Assembly (NCBI RefSeq): GCF_950295315.1
Contig: NC_080168.1
Span: forward strand, 3,728,574-3,792,573
Reading direction: 5' to 3'
DNA from: Erinaceus europaeus
Taxonomy: Eukaryota > Chordata > Mammalia > Eulipotyphla > Erinaceidae
DNA length: 64,000 bases
The notes below the pieces were generated by a model. The model saw only the letters and a list, made by a program, of their open reading frames with translations. It was not told where the DNA came from and searched no databases. Shown piece by piece: positions 55,063-64,000 of this stretch. A program made the position numbers and the translations under genes. How positions within the stretch are numbered: position 1 is the stretch's first letter; the number at the start of each line of letters is the position of its first letter.

Positions 55063-56410
55063 AAAAATAAATCCCTGTACAATAATTTTTCTGTGTATGC
55101 ATCTATCTATATTATTTATTTTATCAAACATATGCTTATATCTTCAAGGTCAAATTGATATAACACTTATTATATATGACAGTATGATAATATAGATAAA
55201 ACTATAATCACCAGTTTTTGACATCTATGAGACCAGTTAATATACCTATTACTGGACTTAATCAAATCCTCTATTTATTGAGCATGGCCTGTTGCTTGTA
55301 CACTAGGTTATGCATCAGGACTTAAGTGGTTAATAAGCCCCCACACACATGCAACCTACATTATCGCAACACCATGCAATGAAACTTTATTTTATTCTAT
55401 ATTGAAAATAAGCATTTAAAAAAAAAAGCAATGGCCAGGCATCCCTTTATACAACTTTTGTTGGATATTTAAATTGTTTAAGAATAAACATCTCTGTCCG
55501 TACATGGTAGTTTAAAGTGAACTTTTTACAGAATGTGTTAAGCTTTTCCAAGTATCTAAAAATGTGCACACAGTAAGTTCAGTAAATTTAAAAATCTTGA
55601 GACTTTTTATCTCTCTAAGACTCCACTTGTGATTTTTTAAATATATACATATAAATATATAGAGAACAAAAGAATAACTATTTTTCTATCTGGTGTGAAA
55701 AGCATAACATTGAATTCTAAAGGCATGTGTATATTATCAGGGATTTATTAGAGTTCTAAAAATCAAAAGTTTTTTTCTTTTTTTAATCTTTTGCCCTCAA
55801 TGTTCTTTCCAATTGCTTTCATTTCCCAGTGATGATGTTATATGGGAGAGAGAGAGAGAGAGATAAGAGCATTCTGTGTAAAGAAAAATACTTCTGCTCA
55901 TGAACGAGTCCTCTGCCATCAATCTAGACTAAGTTCAAATCACCATGATGACCATCTGGTCCTTGTTGACAGATCACAGTGTCCTTTTATCAGAATGTGC
56001 CAGTCAGTAAACTGAAATAGGTGATGGCCTCATCACCACTGCCTTCACACCTAACACCATTCTACTTCTGAACCACAAGTTCCCTGGAGAAGTACAGAGA
56101 TGAAGGACCAAATTCCAAATTCTTATGCATCTTGATGTCTTATTGAGGGAATATGAAAATAAAGGTGCAAAGACAGACTGACTTTTCTTCAGAACAGATG
56201 GAACATCCAACTACATAACGCAAACCACGACTGGCACCATATGACTGCAGACTTCTCCTACACTTACAACCAGATACAGAAGGTTTAATTACAGTTATGT
56301 CTTAATTTGATGACACCTTATTCAGATGACCTCTGAGTGGGCTATGAATTAGTAAATAACAGTCTTCCCAAATGATAGACAAGGCCAGGTATTGATAATG
56401 GGAAGGAGAT
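55063..56410. other. Unique AT-rich DNA
   Basis: A short (GA)n lies near 55847-55863. No gene or recent transposon is recognised. Confidence 0.45.
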
Positions 56411-56411
56411 A

Positions 56412-56700
56412 ACAGGGTCTAGGCAATAGCACACCCAGTTAAGCGCACATAGTAGTAACCACAAAAACTCATGCAAGGATTTAAGTTCAAACCCACCTAC
56501 CCTACTCTCCACCTGCAGGGAGGACACTTCATAAGTGGCAAGCAGGTCTTCAGGTGTCTCTCTTTCTAGCTCCCTATCTCCTCCTCCTCCTCTCTCAATT
56601 TCTTTATCCTATCCAATAAATTGGGGGGAAAATTTGCCACTAAAAGCAGTGGATTCATAGTGCAAGACCAAGCCCCAGTGATAACCTTGGAGGAAAAGAT
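56412..56700 (+). mobile_element. SINE, long form with extension
   Basis: 'gggtctaggcaatagcacac', 'ctctccacctgcagggagga', 'tatcctatccaataaattgg' and extension 'agcagtggattcatagtgca' ending 'ataaccttggagg'. The head carries an insertion of about 12 bp before the B box. Confidence 0.8.
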
Positions 56701-56706
56701 AAAGAG

Positions 56707-56753
<47 letters not shown>

Positions 56754-56762
56754 GAAAGGAAG
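56701..56762. repeat. (GAAA)n microsatellite
   Basis: About 13 units directly after the SINE. Confidence 0.96.
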
Positions 56763-57871
56763 GGAAATATGGTAACAAAAGCAGAAGACACTCAAAGTCA
56801 TAACTGTATAATAATCAAATGAAGTTTCCTGAATAAAAAAATGAAGATGTAGGTGACTATCAACTAGTCATTTATAACATTTTTTTCCTCACTGTGCATC
56901 CAATCTAGAAAAATTCTCCCTTTTTCCCCACTCATAAGAACTTTCACAGAACACAGTCATGCCCATTTCTTTGTGTATTACTGTTTATGTACAAATAAAG
57001 AGTGGGTTAAGGGGGAGACAGGCAGTGTTTTCTAGAAAGTTTATGATATGATATGTACTATTTGACCTTTTCCAAGTCAGGTTGCATTATATGTCCTTTC
57101 TAAGACAATATATCAGCAGTCAATGACCCCAAAATGAACTCAAGTGAGTATGTAGTCAGGCAGATGGTATTAGTGAAGAAAACATCTGCATCCTTTGTCT
57201 TTAAAAACTCAACACATCTAAAAATTGCATGACGTTATCTACAAATTATCTATAGTTGTATATCAACATGGTAAAACACAATTTGATGTAAACTTTCAAG
57301 AAAGAAGACAGATACTAGAAGGAGAAATTGTTGCTTTGCTTGCAAATCAGCTACTATCATTCTTTTTCTGGATGAGATGAGAGCTATGAACACTCCATTA
57401 TGGAACCTATGCTGTCACCACAGGTTCATGCTGAAGTCTTAGTGGTCAGATCTTCAGAATATAAATGTCCGTTTTGGAGAAAATGTCCACAAGAGGTCAT
57501 ATGCATGGGCCATCATTTAATCTAATTGATATTCTTATAAAAGAAAAAAAAGATGTTTGTAAACACAAACTAATACCAAAGACTTATTGACAAAGACAAT
57601 ATAAGAAAGCAGCAAGACATCACTGGGCTGTAGGCTTAAGAGAGAGACTTGAGAGGAAGCCATTTCTAATCCTTTCCTGTGTTGGGGACTTTAATCTCCA
57701 GAATTGTGCAAAAGTAAATTTCAGTAGTGGAAGCCCCTCTGACCTTAGCATTTTGCCCTGGTACTCTTATCAAACAAATGTACTCTCATTCCACACACAA
57801 AATTAAGCACATAGTTTTGGGAGGGTTTTTCGGGTCTTCTTGAAAATGACGTTATCAAAAAAACAATTTGC
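56763..57871. other. Unique AT-rich DNA
   Basis: No feature recognised. Confidence 0.45.
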
Positions 57872-58285
57872 AGGGTCATAGGGTAGGTCCACTTCTAGTC
57901 TTCTGAGAGTTCTACAGACTTCTCTCCAACCAATTTACATTCCCACCTGCAGTGCAGGAGGGTTCCTTTGTCCCCACAACCTCTCCAGCATTTATTGCTG
58001 CTACCTTTTCTGTGACATGTGCACTCAACCAGGTGCACCTCTGCCTGGCGCCCCAGCTGCCGTAACCTTTTCTGATGTCTGACATTCCCACAGGCGTGAC
58101 GTGGTGTCTCATTGTTGTCTTGATTTGCATTTCTCTGACCACCAATGACTCGGAGCATTTTTTTTTCATATGTCTGTTGGCCCTTTGGGTCTCTTCTGTA
58201 GTGAATTTTCTGTTCATATCCTCTCCCCATTTTTTGGATGGATATTTTCTTGTTGCTGAGTTTGGCGAGCTCTTAATATATTTCT
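57872..58285 (-). mobile_element. L1 segment, minus strand, lacking its 3' end
   Basis: Reads as the inverse of L1 sequence also present at 1798-2080: 'gggtaggtccacttctagtc', 'ttgatttgcatttctctgac', 'catttttttttcatatgtctg' and 'cccattttttggatggatat'. It stops at 57872, in the middle of what would be L1 3' sequence. A short SINE head is inserted at 58013-58055. Confidence 0.85.
58013..58055 (-). mobile_element. Head-only SINE-B insertion
   Basis: The minus strand reads as the first about 43 bp of SINE-B ('ggcgccaggcagaggtgcac', 'ctggttgagtgcacatgtca') with no body or tail. L1 sequence flanks it, and 'accttttctg' (58003-58012 and 58065-58074) is directly repeated, extending imperfectly to about 16 bp. 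Confidence 0.75.
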
Positions 58286-58383
58286 CTCTGTTCTGTCTAA
58301 CAATGAAGACATCAATAACAACAATAATGACTACAACAATAAAAAAAAAAACAAGGGCAACAAAAAGGGAAAATAAAAAAATA
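58286..58383 (+). mobile_element. SINE-A tail fused to the L1 segment
   Basis: 'ctctctgttctgtctaacaa' through 'acaagggcaacaaaaaggga' and an A-rich end are the SINE-A 3' part. No head or body lies upstream; the inverted L1 segment joins directly. Confidence 0.8.
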
Positions 58384-58502
58384 AGCATTTGTTACTCTCT
58401 CTCTCTTTGAGTATACTTAGGAAGGCTACACCAAAAAGTTGCCTTAGTGAGTCTAGTTAGTTCAATCAACATTGGGGGTGAGGAGGGACATACAGATATT
58501 TC

Positions 58503-58635
58503 AGACAGGGCTGGAGAGATAATGGTTAAGCAAAAAGATGTTCATGCCTAAGCACCCAAGATCCTGGGGTTTAATCCCCAGCACCACCATACTCCAGAGG
58601 TGAGCAGTGCTCTGATTGAAAAAATAAATAATGCT
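58503..58635 (+). mobile_element. SINE-C
   Basis: 'gggctggagagataatggtt', B box 'ggggtttaatcccc', 'gaggtgagcagtgctctg' and AAATAAAT tail. Confidence 0.88.
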
Positions 58636-59537
58636 CAGCTATCTCAGACAGACCATCCTGTAATGTCAACCATATTCCCAGTTCCCATTTGCAGGGGAAT
58701 GTGTCCTTTAACATTTGGTTGGGGCAGGGGTGCAAATGTATAAAAAACAGGCCCCCTTCTTCCATTTCCACCAGCTCTTGTCAATGTTGAATCAGTTCCT
58801 GAGCGCTTACCCAAGAAAAGGTTGGCGGTCTTCTTGATGTGCAGAAGACCTACATTGAAACTTATATTGCTCTTCCACATGACACCCTGATTGTTTTTTT
58901 CAATCTCATGACTTAAAAATGAAAGGTCTTTATCTTCTCTTTACTTGCTGCATTTATTTTGTAAGCTCCCTAAGAGAAAGCCAGGTTCACAGCTGACCCT
59001 GTTAACCCAGGGGACACTCACTTGTCTATCAGCCTCTAGGGGTCTCTCATTTATGTTTTGCAGCTAAGCACAGCACTTTAGTCTTCCCCACACACCCCAT
59101 TGCAGTTCTAGCTCTCATTTTTTTTTTTTTGATATAACCCTTGCCCCCTTTTCCTATTTTCTAGGCCTGATTATTTTATCTGAGTCTTAGATCAAAGTCC
59201 TTTTGATGTGGATTTTTATAATGTGATGTGTCCTTGATTTATTGTCTGTTTTCTTCATCACTGGGGAAGAAGTCTCTTTGTGCAGTGCTGGATGGCAGCC
59301 TTCATCTTTATGGTCAATTTCAAACTCACAACTGGAGAGCTGGAGGAAACACTATATCTGTACTCTGAAAAGCTTCCTTTAGAGGAATTGGCACATACTT
59401 TGGCTAAATAATATCCCGGCTTCAGCAAACCTCTAGACACAGCTCAGACTCAGCTGGCAAAAACTCAGTGTCACAGTGAAGCTGTAGCTAGTCCAGTTGC
59501 AGAGAAGTAAAATGTGGTATTGAAAAAAGCATGTACT
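58636..59537. other. Unique DNA
   Basis: No recognised repeat. Minus-strand frames 58571-58771 and 58644-58880 have no domain. Confidence 0.45.
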
Positions 59538-59692
59538 CAGGAGGCCTAGGGGTGCTCACTCACTAGAGCACTTATGACTATGCTTGAGGGTCCACTTTTG
59601 TACCCTTCCTTCCCACCTGCAGTTGGGGGGGGGGGGGAGAACTTCAGGGTAGACTAAGCAGTGCTGTTGGTGTCTCTCTGTATCAAACTATT
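59538..59692 (+). mobile_element. Diverged SINE-B
   Basis: 'aggcctaggggtgctcactc', 'ttcccacctgcagttggggg' with a 13-nt G-run, 'cttcagggtagactaagcag' and 'ttggtgtctctctgtatc'. Confidence 0.6.
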
Positions 59693-59854
59693 CAAATTCC
59701 AGTTCTCTAACCTCATATAAACATTGTGAAATCTATCAATTAAAATAGAAATAAAGTTGGTAGGCCAGCTCTCCGGCATAATGTGAGGTTTGCCATGGAT
59801 ACAATCTAAGTCTTAGCTTCCCCCACTGCATCAAAGAGACTTTCTGTGTTGTGG

Positions 59855-60167
59855 TTTCTCCCTCTCCCCCCTCCCCTCTCTCCCCCTCTCCCTCTACCCC
59901 CTCTCCCTCTACCCCTCCCCCCTCTTTCTCTTCCCCCTCTCCCCTCTCCCTCTACCCCTCCCCCTCTCCCTCTACCCCTCCCCCCTCTCCCTCTTCCCCC
60001 TCCCCCTCTCCCTCTACCTCTCCCCCCTCTCCCTCTTCCCCATCCCCCCTCCCTCCCCCTCCCCCTCTCTCCCCTCCCTCTCCCCCTCCCCCTCCGCCCT
60101 CCCCCTCTCCCCTTCCCCCTCTCCCTCCCTTTCCTTCTACCCCCCATCTATCTCTCCCTCTCCCCCA
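59855..60167. repeat. 310-bp polypyrimidine tract (CCCTCT-rich)
   Basis: Almost only C and T on the plus strand with rare A and one G. It is built from CCCTCT/CCCCTCTCC variants. Frames through it give Pro/Ser/Leu (plus) or Gly/Arg (minus) repeats and are not proteins. Confidence 0.95.
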
Positions 60168-60332
60168 TAAGCAGATAAAAAAATTAATAGGGTAGGATAG
60201 GAATAGGAATGAAAATATAGACTAGCAGAATAAGAGATACAAAACTGTTTACTATTACCAAATCTTAGTCATATTTCTATTTATACAAAAGCGTCATCAT
60301 AACACCTCTCTACAAAGCCAATATCTTCGGAG

Positions 60333-60557
60333 CTGGGTGGTGGCACACCTGGTTGACTCCACATGTTACAATGTACCAGAACCTGGGTTCAAGGCCCAAG
60401 TCCTCACCTGCGGGGGGAGGTGGGGAGGGAAGGTTACAAAGGGTGAAGTAGCGTTGCAGTTTTCTCTCTGTATCTCTCCCTTTCTATCTCCTCCTCCCCT
60501 CTTGATCCCAGCTGTCTGTATCCAATAAATAAATAAGGATAATAAAGAATTTTAAAA
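60333..60557 (+). mobile_element. SINE-B
   Basis: 'ggagctgggtggtggcacac', B box 'gggttcaaggccc', 'cctcacctgcggggggagg', body and 'tccaataaataaataaggat' tail. Confidence 0.88.
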
Positions 60558-61534
60558 AATAATAATGCACTGTGATTTCAGTGTGCTTTAGAAAAAAGAT
60601 GTCAACGTCTTTGCTATGTATCCTTGTTTGCTGAGAGCTGTATTAGCTAAAGTTTTTCATATGAAACATATATTTTCAATCTGGTGGGATACAAGATAAA
60701 AAAATTATTGTGAACTGTTTATATAATGCTGTGTGTGTGTGCGTGTGCGTGTGTGTTGGAAGGTCTTGTTCTAGAACATTTAAATTACATTAAAATCATG
60801 AAAACTTAGAAAGTTACTTTATTTGGCAACATTGTAAATGCTGGTGTATAGACTCAATTGTCTGCTGACATAAATCAGTTGGAAATTCTTGTTATGAGCT
60901 TGTGCGATTTAAGATGCTTAATCAATAGGTTTATGGATCTCTGAGGGGAGGTTATATTCATCAAGCAACATTTTGAAACGGCAACAAGAAGGAGTATTAA
61001 ACTTAAAATAACATAGTTCCCCAGCTACATTAATTAGGTGACTATGAACGATGTGTTTCTCCTCTTTTTAATTTACTTCTCCTATAGTGATTATTTAAAA
61101 AAAAAAAAAAAAGGTCACAGGAGTGGTTCCACAGTATTCGCAAATGTTCTCTAGATTATTCAAAGAAGAGAAATTAATTAGGCCTTTAGAGTGCAGCGAA
61201 GTGAAGTGAATAAGTGTGAGCTATCTGACCTCGTAGTGGACTCACTGTCTTCATAAGAACCTTTGAGATAAGGTCACATTTCACAGTTGTAGTGTAAGTC
61301 CAACCTACTTTCGTTAGATTATTAATTTTTAATAGTTTGTATTCTTTAACTGTGTTCCTACCTCTACAAGTAAAAAAGAAAATAGATGCTTTCCAGGGGA
61401 CATATCTTTGTTTATTTAGTACAGACAACTTACTGGGACAATTTCATCATTACCAACTGTTTTGGCATTGGCTTAAAGCATTGTGAAGAGGAGGAAAAAG
61501 GAGTACAGTTCAACCCAGATGTATTTGTGGTGAA
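60558..61534. other. Unique AT-rich DNA
   Basis: A short GT/GC run lies near 60731-60755. No gene is recognised. Confidence 0.45.
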
Positions 61535-61620
61535 ATGTGGTGAGACAGGTTGTCCGTGGGTGCCATGCTGATAGCCAATGTGGTGAGACAGGTTGTCCGT
61601 GGATGCCATGCAGATAGCCT
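61535..61620. repeat. 43-bp tandem duplication
   Basis: Units 61535-61577 and 61578-61620 both start 'atgtggtgagacaggttgtc' and differ at about three bases. Confidence 0.93.
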
Positions 61621-61629
61621 TGAGGTACT

Positions 61630-61726
61630 AGAGTTGGGGCTAGCTGATGGCTGGCATGCACTTTACTGTGCAAGAAGTCTGGGGTTCAAGTACCTTAGCG
61701 CCACCAATGGCGGCAAGCTTCATGAG

Positions 61727-61728
<2 letters not shown>
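61630..61728 (+). mobile_element. SINE fragment interrupted by SINE-C
   Basis: 'gttggggctagctgatggct', B-box-like 'ggggttcaagtac' and 'gcaagcttcatgagag'. The CT body appears to resume at about 61866 after the SINE-C. Confidence 0.55.
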
Positions 61729-61762
<34 letters not shown>

Positions 61763-61865
61763 TACCAGAGCACTGCTCTGCTCTGGCTTATAGTAGTGCA
61801 GGGGATTGAACCTGAGACTTCAGAGCCTCAGGCATGACATTCTCTTTACAGAACCATTATGCTAT
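61729..61865 (-). mobile_element. SINE-C, minus strand, with (ATT)n tail
   Basis: (ATT)n (61729-61762) stands in for the inverted tail. 'accagagcactgctctgctc', inverted B box 'gggattgaacctg' and 'cctcaggcatgacattctc' follow. Confidence 0.88.
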
Positions 61866-62165
61866 CTATCCTCTCTCTCTCTCTCCCTCTCTCTATCTAC
61901 CTTCTGTTTGTCATTCAGCCTCTATAAAAGGACAGAGAAAGAAAGGATAGAAAGAAAGAAAGGAAGGAAGGAAGAAAGAAAGAGAGAGAGAGAGAGAAAG
62001 TAAGAGAAAAGGAAAAAAGAAATAAAGAAAGGCAGGATGGAAGGAAGGAAGGAAGGGAGGGAGGGAGGAAGGAAGGGAGGAAGGAAGGGAGGGAGGGAGG
62101 GAGGGAGGGAGGGAGGGAGGGAGGAAGGAAGGAAGGAAGGAAGGAAGGGAAGGAAGGAAGAAAAT
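61866..62165. repeat. (CT)n then purine-rich GAAA/GGAA/GGGA tract
   Basis: A pyrimidine segment to about 61895 is followed, from 61930, by about 235 bp of nearly pure purine. Confidence 0.93.
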
Positions 62166-62344
62166 GATTGTAGGAAACTGTGGAGTCATAAGACAGGCAC
62201 CCAGGCATGACCCTTGTTCAAAAGGGGGCGGGAATGGTAATAAAATAAGGCAACTACTTAGTTAAGTCTTTGTGCTACAATCCCTTCATCAATAAAGCAA
62301 ATATGAAGCCCATGCTGCATTTACAGTGAGCATATGAAGAGCAC

Positions 62345-62600
62345 ACTGCTGGAGAGAGCAGGGATGGCCTGGGGCAAGGGCACACTGCTCCGGGGTGCAC
62401 AATGCCCTGTCTACAGCTCAAGTGTGAACCTCCCTCCGTATCGCATGGAAGGTGCTATGGCACAGAGAAAGCTTGGATACTCTGGTTTCTCTCCCTCTCT
62501 TTCTTCCTTTCTCCGTCTTGTCTCTCTCTTTCTCTGAATGAAAATGTTAGCCCAGGAGTGGCAAAGTTGCACATATTTGAAGTCTGGATCTGTAAGAAAG
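62345..62600 (+). mobile_element. SINE of the same distinct family as 7.5-7.7 kb
   Basis: A degraded head, a CT body (62482-62535), and 'aatgaaaatgttagcccagg' with 'gtggcaaagttgcacatatt'. The last part mirrors the minus-strand copy at 7.5-7.7 kb. Confidence 0.5.
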
Positions 62601-62844
62601 GAAAGGAAGAGAGAGACAGGAAGAAGAGACATGGAAAGGGGAAAATAAAACAATGAATAGAAAAACAAACCAGGTAGAATATAATAACTAGTTCATGTTT
62701 ATCTCTTTAGCATCTAGCTTAAGTCCAATCAATTGTGCTGCGAAGGACAATCTCCACAGTAGAGTCCTTTTCAAACTCGTTATACTTGTTGCCTTGTTAA
62801 ACTGGTCCCCTTTGGTAGTATGGTGAAATCTATGAATTCCTTCT

Positions 62845-63152
62845 CAAAATTATTTTTTTAAATATTTATTTATTCTCTTTGGTTGCCCTTGTTGTTTTAT
62901 TGTTGTAGTGATTATTGTTGTTATTGATGTCGTCATTGTTGGATGGACAGAGAGAAATAGAGAGAGGAAGGGAAGACAGAGAGAGAGAGAGAAAGATAGA
63001 TACCAGCAGACCTGCTTCACCGCTTGTGAAGCGACGCCCCTGCAGGTGGGGAGCCGGGGGCTTGAACCCGGGATCCTTCAGCCAGTCCTTGAGATTTGCG
63101 CCACATGTGCTTAACCTGCTGCGCTACGGCCCAACTCCCAGAATTGTTTTTT
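62845..63152 (-). mobile_element. SINE-A, minus strand, with TSD
   Basis: Element 62859-63138. The flanks are 'caaaattatttttt' and 'cagaattgtttttt' (two mismatches). Confidence 0.88.
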
Positions 63153-63562
63153 CTAATTATATAAGCTGACATTAGTTTTGGACTAATGTTGCCAGTTGTA
63201 AATATCCTTAATATAGATATTAAAACATGCAAAAATAAAGGTATGGCATAGTAATATCATTGTCTCCCTAAATCGCAACACCTAGCCACAGATCTAACTG
63301 TTGGACTCTCAAAGAAGTGATAAAAGTTAAGCTATGTTGTAAAGTATCTGCATCAGCAAGTGCAAGATAAACATTATCTCAAAGACTCTGGTATGGAAAA
63401 GGCACTCTAGTGTCGGCAGCTTCAGTTCACAGTGGAAGGAAATGTTAAGCTCCCTCCCTTTAGTGGTCATTGAAAAGAAAAGGTGCAGAGGAGTTTCCCA
63501 ATGCAATTTAGTAGAGTTGCTAAATTCTCGTAAGCCCAGGTTAAGAACATAGATAGGAGGGA
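63153..63562. other. Unique DNA
   Basis: No feature recognised. Confidence 0.4.
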
Positions 63563-63842
63563 GCCAGGACGGTAGTGCAGTGGATTAAGTGCGCATGGCA
63601 CAAAGCCCAAGGACGGTCATAAGAATCTTGGTTTGAGCCCCTGGCTCCCCACCTGCAGGGGAGTCGCTTCACAGGCGGTAAAGCAGGTGTCTGTCTTTCT
63701 CTCCCTCTCTCTGTCTTCCCCGTCTCTCTCCATTTCTTTCTGTCTATCCAACAACAATGACAGCAGTAACAACAATAATAGTAACATAGATGATAAACAA
63801 CAAGGGCAACAAAAAGAGAACATTAATTAATTAACTAATTAA
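63563..63842 (+). mobile_element. SINE-A
   Basis: 'gggagccaggacggtagtgc', B box 'ggtttgagcccc', 'ggctccccacctgcagggga', AAC tail and (TTAA)n end. It lacks about 6 bp at 'ggtctgca'. Confidence 0.9.
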
Positions 63843-63944
63843 AAGAGCAGGTTTGAAGTTTGGTATATAAAAACTCATGAAGGGTACTAAAAGTGATTCA
63901 AGGAAACTGTGCACTGTGCCTTTTCTTAACCATGTGCTTTGCAG

Positions 63945-63972
63945 GAGAAACCAGATGACTCATGAGAGACGG
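63945..63972 (+). other. Candidate 28-nt micro-exon
   Basis: Preceded by 'ccttttcttaaccatgtgctttgcag', which contains a branch-point-like 'cttaac', a pyrimidine-rich start and a canonical acceptor. It is followed by 'gtaagtatg', close to the ideal donor. One frame is open: after a single completing base it encodes RNQMTHERR. The other two frames contain stops. It lies in non-repeat sequence 28 bases from the window edge. Without a transcript this is only a candidate. Confidence 0.3.
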
Positions 63973-64000
63973 GTAAGTATGCTCCAGTGTTTTTGACTTG

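Noticed and set aside
57895..58410. Open frames of 111-158 codons on both strands
   Set aside because: They run across an inverted L1 segment and a SINE tail; there is no intact L1 protein domain.
59806..60195. Open frames of 110-114 codons on both strands (Pro/Ser/Leu and Gly/Arg-rich)
   Set aside because: They are translations of the polypyrimidine tract. All frames stay open because the tract lacks the bases needed for stops.
61911..62208. Pro/Ser/Leu open frames on the minus strand
   Set aside because: They come from the purine-rich simple repeat.
1..64000. A bacterial-style gene cluster or defence system
   Set aside because: There is no coding density, no operon-like spacing and no ribosome-binding sites, and mammalian repeats run throughout.

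Overview
This window is a eukaryotic, mammalian, non-coding stretch. The most likely source is a hedgehog (Erinaceus or a close erinaceid). The evidence is dozens of copies of tRNA-derived SINEs that look like the hedgehog ERI-type families, several 3' ends of one lineage-specific L1 family, older pan-mammalian repeats (MIR, L2, CR1/L3), and many long microsatellites. The species call rests on my memory of these repeats, not on a database search. There is no sign of bacterial gene organisation. I find no protein-coding gene I can name. Nearly every open frame of 60-150 codons falls in a SINE, an L1 3' end or a simple repeat.

Names used below. SINE-A: about 250-340 bp, tRNA-like head with a 'cgggt-tagcgcagcgggtta' A-box region and a 'ggttcgagccc' B box, AAC-rich tail, sometimes a further 'gcagtggattcat...' extension. 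SINE-B: about 190-230 bp, head 'gggccaggtggtggtgcacc', pyrimidine-rich body, tail 'ccaataaataaagataat'. SINE-C: about 120-160 bp, tRNA-like, ending near 'agcagtgctctg' plus an ATAAATAA tail. L1 3' module: about 330 bp of shared L1 3'UTR ending in 'ttgtcaatgtttcctttttataaataaa' or an older AATAAT-rich variant.

Layout. 1-4.2 kb: a CT-expanded SINE, a SINE/L1 pair, a SINE-A, and a minus-strand L1 3' end with a perfect 14-bp target-site duplication (TSD). 4.2-6.9 kb: AT-rich single-copy DNA with L2 and MIR relics. 6.9-9.2 kb: three SINEs, a long L1 3' end, and a SINE-B. 9.4-10.5 kb: unique DNA with a weak exon candidate. 10.5-12.2 kb: a SINE-B split by a solo LTR, then three SINEs delimited by three copies of the same target sequence. 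12.2-22 kb: unique DNA, L1 3' ends, an inverted SINE pair, and a CR1/L3 relic. 22-34 kb: mostly unique DNA with scattered SINEs and simple repeats. 34-47.5 kb: young SINEs with perfect TSDs, MIR/L2 relics, opposing purine and pyrimidine arrays at 38.6-38.9 kb, a nine-unit interstitial telomeric repeat at 45.7 kb, and a long L1 3' end. 47.5-58.4 kb: unique DNA, a SINE-B carrying both a solo LTR and a SINE-A, two L1 copies (one with a probable 3' transduction), and an L1/SINE chimera. 58.4-64 kb: unique DNA, a 310-bp polypyrimidine tract, purine arrays, a 43-bp tandem duplication, SINEs, and at the extreme right edge a 28-nt segment with good splice signals.

The window therefore reads as an intron or intergenic desert shaped by L1-driven retrotransposition. 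The best-supported points for a second look are the two solo LTRs with 6-bp TSDs, the telomeric repeat, the mosaic L1 3'UTR family, reuse of one insertion site, the head-only SINE, and the possible micro-exon near 63.95 kb. I see no evidence for a new multi-gene system.
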